NCBI GenBank assembly: GCA_903838565.1
Contig: CAILZB010000064.1
Location: forward strand, 1-42,859
Source of the DNA: an uncultured beta proteobacterium
Lineage (GTDB): Bacteria; Pseudomonadota; Gammaproteobacteria; Burkholderiales; Burkholderiaceae_C
Direction: 5' to 3'
Length of the DNA: 42,859 nucleotides
Shown here: positions 39,943 to 42,859 of the stretch, in pieces
Position numbering within the stretch: the first letter of the stretch is position 1
Layout of the letters: each line of letters begins with the position of its first letter
Position numbers and translations under genes: made by a program
Notes under the pieces: generated by a model
What the model was told of the DNA's origin: nothing
Database searches by the model: none
The model's input: the letters and a program-made list of their open reading frames with translations, nothing else

Positions 39943-42027
39943 ATGTTTGTACTATTTGAAGAAGCCGGAAAATTCCTGGCAGGACGCGTGCTGTCGGAGG
40001 CGGAGGCGTCGGCGCAGGTTGAACTCGACAGCGGCAAGCGTCTCAAGGTCAAGAGCGCGAATCTGCTGCTCAAGTTCGACAAGCCCGCGCCCGCGGAGCT
40101 GATGCGCCAGGCGCAGGCGCTGAGCCAGAGCATCGAGCTGGACCTGGCCTGGGAGTTCGCGCCCGCGGACGAGTTTGGCTTTGCCGATCTGGCGCGCGAG
40201 TATTTCAGCGCCAACCCCAGCCTGGAGCAGCAGGCGGCGGCACTCTTTTGCCTGTACGAGGCACCGCATTATTTCCGCCGTGCCGGCAAGGGCCGCTTCA
40301 AGAAAGCCTCTGCAGAAATCCTGCAGCAGGCGCTCGCAGGCATCGAAAAGAAGAAGCAGCTGCTGCAGCAAATCGCCGACTGGGCCCGGGACCTGGGCGA
40401 AGGCCGTTGCCCCGAGCCGATTCGGGAGCAGTTGTTCAAGATCCTGTTCAAGCCCGACAAGAATGCGCCCGAGTACAAGGCCGTGGTCGAGGCCTCGCGC
40501 GCCACGCACAAGCCGCCGCTGGACCTGCTGCAGCAGGCCGGTGCGATAGCGTCGCCCTACCAGTTCCACTGGAAGCGCTTCCTGTTCGACAATTTTCCCA
40601 AGGGCACGGGCTTCCCCGCGCTCACGGCGCCGACGATCCAGGACGAGCTGCCGCTGGCCAGCGTGCAGGCTTTCTCCATCGACGACTCGGCCACGACCGA
40701 AATCGACGACGCGCTCTCGGTGCAGGGCCTGGGCACGGGAACGGTGGTGCTGGGCATCCACATCGCTGCGCCGGGTCTGGCCGTGCTGCCCGGCAGCCCC
40801 ATCGACCTGGCGGGACGCTCGCGCCTGTCCACGGTCTACATGCCGGGCTACAAGGTCACGATGCTGCCCGACGCGGTGGTGCAAAGCTATACCCTGCAGG
40901 AAGGGCAGAACTGCCCTGCGGTCTCGCTGTACGTGACGCTGGACGAAGCCACGCTGCAGATCCAAAGCACACAGACCCGTCTCGAGCGGGTGCCGATCGC
41001 GGTGAACCTGCGCCACGATCAGCTCGACGCCGTGGTCACCCCCGAGTGGCTGGAGAACCCGGCGTTCGAGCATGTGGACACACCGCTGCCGGCGCGCATC
41101 GAGCGCACCGAACTCTCGTTCCTGTTCCGTCTGGCCAAGCACTTGAAGGCGCAGCGCGAAGTGGTGCGCGGCAAGCCCGAGAACTTCAACCGGCCCGACT
41201 ACAACTTCAAGCTCGTCGGCAACGCCGGGGCCGAACCCCAGGGCAACGAACAGGTGCAGATCAGCGTGCGAGCGCGCGGCGCGCCGCTGGACCTGATCGT
41301 GGCCGAGGCCATGATTCTGGCCAACAGCACCTGGGGCCAATGGATGGCCGAGCTCGGCGTTCCCGGCATCTACCGCAGCCAGGCCAGCATGGCGCCGGGT
41401 GTGAAGGTGCGCATGGGCACCAAGGCCTTGCCGCATGCGGGCATTGGCGTCCCCAGCTACGCCTGGAGCAGCTCACCGCTGCGCCGCTATACCGATCTGG
41501 TGAACCAGTGGCAAATCATCGCCTGCGCGCGCCACGGCAAGACGGCTGCGCTGGCCGCTCCGTTCAAGCCCAAGGACACCGAACTCTTTGCCATCATCTC
41601 GGCTTTTGACGCGGCCTACAGCGCCTACAACGGCTACCAGCAAGGCATGGAGCGTTTCTGGACGCTCAAATACCTGCAGCAACAGGGCATCACCGAGCTC
41701 GTGGCCAGCGTGTTCAAGGACATCCCCGGCGGCGTGCTGGTGCGCGCCGAGGAACTGCCGCTGGTGCTGCCGGTGATGGGTGTATCCGGCCTGCCACGCG
41801 GCGCGCGTTTGCGCGTCAAACTCGGCGCCGTAGACGAGATCACGCTGGACATTCACGGCACGCTGCTGGAGCGGCTCGACCAGGACGACGCGGCGACGGT
41901 TGACGCACCGGCGCAGGAACTGGACGGCGAAGACGACGACGCGCCGGTGGGGCCGATCGCGATCGCCATGGACACGAGCGAAGGCGACCCGGTCGCAGAC
42001 CCCGCAGCAGCCACAGCAGCGCCGTGA
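39943..42027 (+). CDS. RNB-domain ribonuclease (RNase II/R-like)
   Basis: A 694-residue exoribonuclease. The RNB core is marked by SIDDSATTEIDDALSV (about residues 243-258), which supplies the metal-binding Asp cluster, then STVYMPGYKVTMLPDAV and LRRYTDLVNQWQI. The C-terminal OB region is short with an acidic Ala/Asp tail. It is shorter than RNase R and differs from E. coli RNase II in the N-terminus, so no symbol is given. Upstream bases 39863-39942 are the divergent spacer from rodA. The TGA overlaps the next gene's GTG. Confidence 0.92.
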   Translation: MFVLFEEAGKFLAGRVLSEAEASAQVELDSGKRLKVKSANLLLKFDKPAPAELMRQAQALSQSIELDLAWEFAPADEFGFADLAREYFSANPSLEQQAAALFCLYEAPHYFRRAGKGRFKKASAEILQQALAGIEKKKQLLQQIADWARDLGEGRCPEPIREQLFKILFKPDKNAPEYKAVVEASRATHKPPLDLLQQAGAIASPYQFHWKRFLFDNFPKGTGFPALTAPTIQDELPLASVQAFSIDDSATTEIDDALSVQGLGTGTVVLGIHIAAPGLAVLPGSPIDLAGRSRLSTVYMPGYKVTMLPDAVVQSYTLQEGQNCPAVSLYVTLDEATLQIQSTQTRLERVPIAVNLRHDQLDAVVTPEWLENPAFEHVDTPLPARIERTELSFLFRLAKHLKAQREVVRGKPENFNRPDYNFKLVGNAGAEPQGNEQVQISVRARGAPLDLIVAEAMILANSTWGQWMAELGVPGIYRSQASMAPGVKVRMGTKALPHAGIGVPSYAWSSSPLRRYTDLVNQWQIIACARHGKTAALAAPFKPKDTELFAIISAFDAAYSAYNGYQQGMERFWTLKYLQQQGITELVASVFKDIPGGVLVRAEELPLVLPVMGVSGLPRGARLRVKLGAVDEITLDIHGTLLERLDQDDAATVDAPAQELDGEDDDAPVGPIAIAMDTSEGDPVADPAAATAAP

Positions 42028-42859
42028 ATTTGAGACGCTTCAGCACCTTGCAGTGGGCCCTGGGCGTGTCCGTGGCGGTGCACGCGCTGCTGCTGAGCGT
42101 GCGTTTCATCGATCCCGAGGGGTTCAAGCGCGTGTTTCAGGACACGCCGCTGGACGTGATCCTGGTCAACGCCAAAAGCGAGCAGTCGCCCGACAAGGCG
42201 CAGGCGATTGCGCAGTATTCCCTGGCGGGTGGAGGCGAGCATGAAGCCGGGCGCGCCAGCACGCCGCTGCCGCCCTCGCTCGTCGCCGACATGGGCGACG
42301 CGGCGATGGACGCGCAGCGCAAGCTCGAGGCGCTGCAGGAGCAGCAAAGCCTGCTGCTGGCGCAGATCAAAACCCAGCTGGCGAGCATGCCGGCCGCGGA
42401 GCTGGCGCAAACCAGCAAGAACCCCGAGGCCCAGGCCGAAGAGGACCGGCGGCGCCAGCTGATCAAGCTGCTGGGCGAGATCGAGCGGCGCGTGAACGAC
42501 CAGAACGCCAGGCCGAAAAAACGCTACGTCAGCGCCGCCACCCAGGGCGCCGTGTACGCGATCTATTACGACAGCGTGCGCCAGGCGATCGAGGCCAAGG
42601 GGACACAGGACTTTCCCAGCGCCGCCGGAAACAAGCTCTACGGCGAACTCACGATGATCATCACCGTGAACCACGACGGCCGGGTGCTGGCCACTGAAGT
42701 GGTGCAGGGCTCGGGCAACCGCTTGCTGGACCGGCGTGCTCAGTCGATTGCCAAAAGCGCTGCGCCTTTTGGCGCATTCACCCCCGCGATGCGGCGCGAG
42801 TTCGACCAGTTCGTGATGGTCTCGAGGTTTCGATTCACGCGCGAAGAAACCCTGGAGAC
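42024..42859 (+). CDS. TonB-family protein, 5' part (runs off the right edge)
   Basis: At least 278 codons are present. The start is a GTG whose last bases overlap the ribonuclease stop (GTGA), so the two are translationally coupled. There is one N-terminal membrane helix (LQWALGVSVAVHALLLS), a long Gln/Ala/Glu coiled-coil-like stretch (MDAQRKLEALQEQQSLLLAQIK), then a C-terminal TonB-type domain (YYDSVRQAIEAKGT, YGELTMIITVNHDGRVLATE). It would pass proton-motive energy to outer-membrane receptors or serve a similar envelope role. The neighbour to the right is unseen. Confidence 0.9.
   Translation, partial: MNLRRFSTLQWALGVSVAVHALLLSVRFIDPEGFKRVFQDTPLDVILVNAKSEQSPDKAQAIAQYSLAGGGEHEAGRASTPLPPSLVADMGDAAMDAQRKLEALQEQQSLLLAQIKTQLASMPAAELAQTSKNPEAQAEEDRRRQLIKLLGEIERRVNDQNARPKKRYVSAATQGAVYAIYYDSVRQAIEAKGTQDFPSAAGNKLYGELTMIITVNHDGRVLATEVVQGSGNRLLDRRAQSIAKSAAPFGAFTPAMRREFDQFVMVSRFRFTREETLE

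Overview
The window looks like a chromosomal segment of a high-GC betaproteobacterium of the Burkholderiales, most like the Comamonadaceae. The basis is gene order and protein character: petABC followed by sspAB, a long mla / ABC transporter / ibaG / his / hinT / tat cluster, gltBD, and a 50-aa-scale family signature in each protein. Species cannot be read from the sequence alone.

Positions 1-5383 are accessory DNA. An integrated element is anchored at the 3' end of a tRNA-Thr(UGU) gene. From the tRNA leftward it carries a P4-type tyrosine integrase, a small HTH-like protein, an AlpA-family regulator, a small unknown protein, a primase-helicase (Toprim plus RepA-like ATPase), a Cys-containing small protein and the start of another gene that leaves the window. 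All are on the minus strand, several with coupled start/stop overlaps. int + alpA + pri-rep is the core of P4-like and PICI-like phage satellites. The element also has unusual DNA structure: an iteron-like hairpin array in the 3' end of the pri-rep gene, two mutually exclusive hairpins in the alpA leader, and a repeat cluster in front of the integrase. The far end and any packaging genes lie outside the window.

Positions 5384-36000 are mostly core genome. Reading along the minus strand: gltBD (ammonia assimilation), then mlaFEDACB (phospholipid transport to keep the outer membrane asymmetric), a two-gene ABC transporter, ibaG, the full histidine run hisG-D-C-B-H-A-F-I-E, hinT and tatABC. Facing it is a DegS-like periplasmic protease. 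Further left are a Cys-cluster protein, a Nif3-like protein and pdxA, then mscL on the plus strand, the cytochrome bc1 operon petABC, and sspAB.

Positions 34871-35739 hold a REP-associated transposase (RAYT) framed by two inverted copies of a 23-bp REP. One copy touches the gltB promoter and the other supplies the stop codon of a DUF1841 gene.

Positions 36272-42859 hold a TSUP-family exporter, a 50-bp direct duplication, tldD, rodA, an RNB-domain ribonuclease and the start of a TonB-family protein that runs off the right edge.
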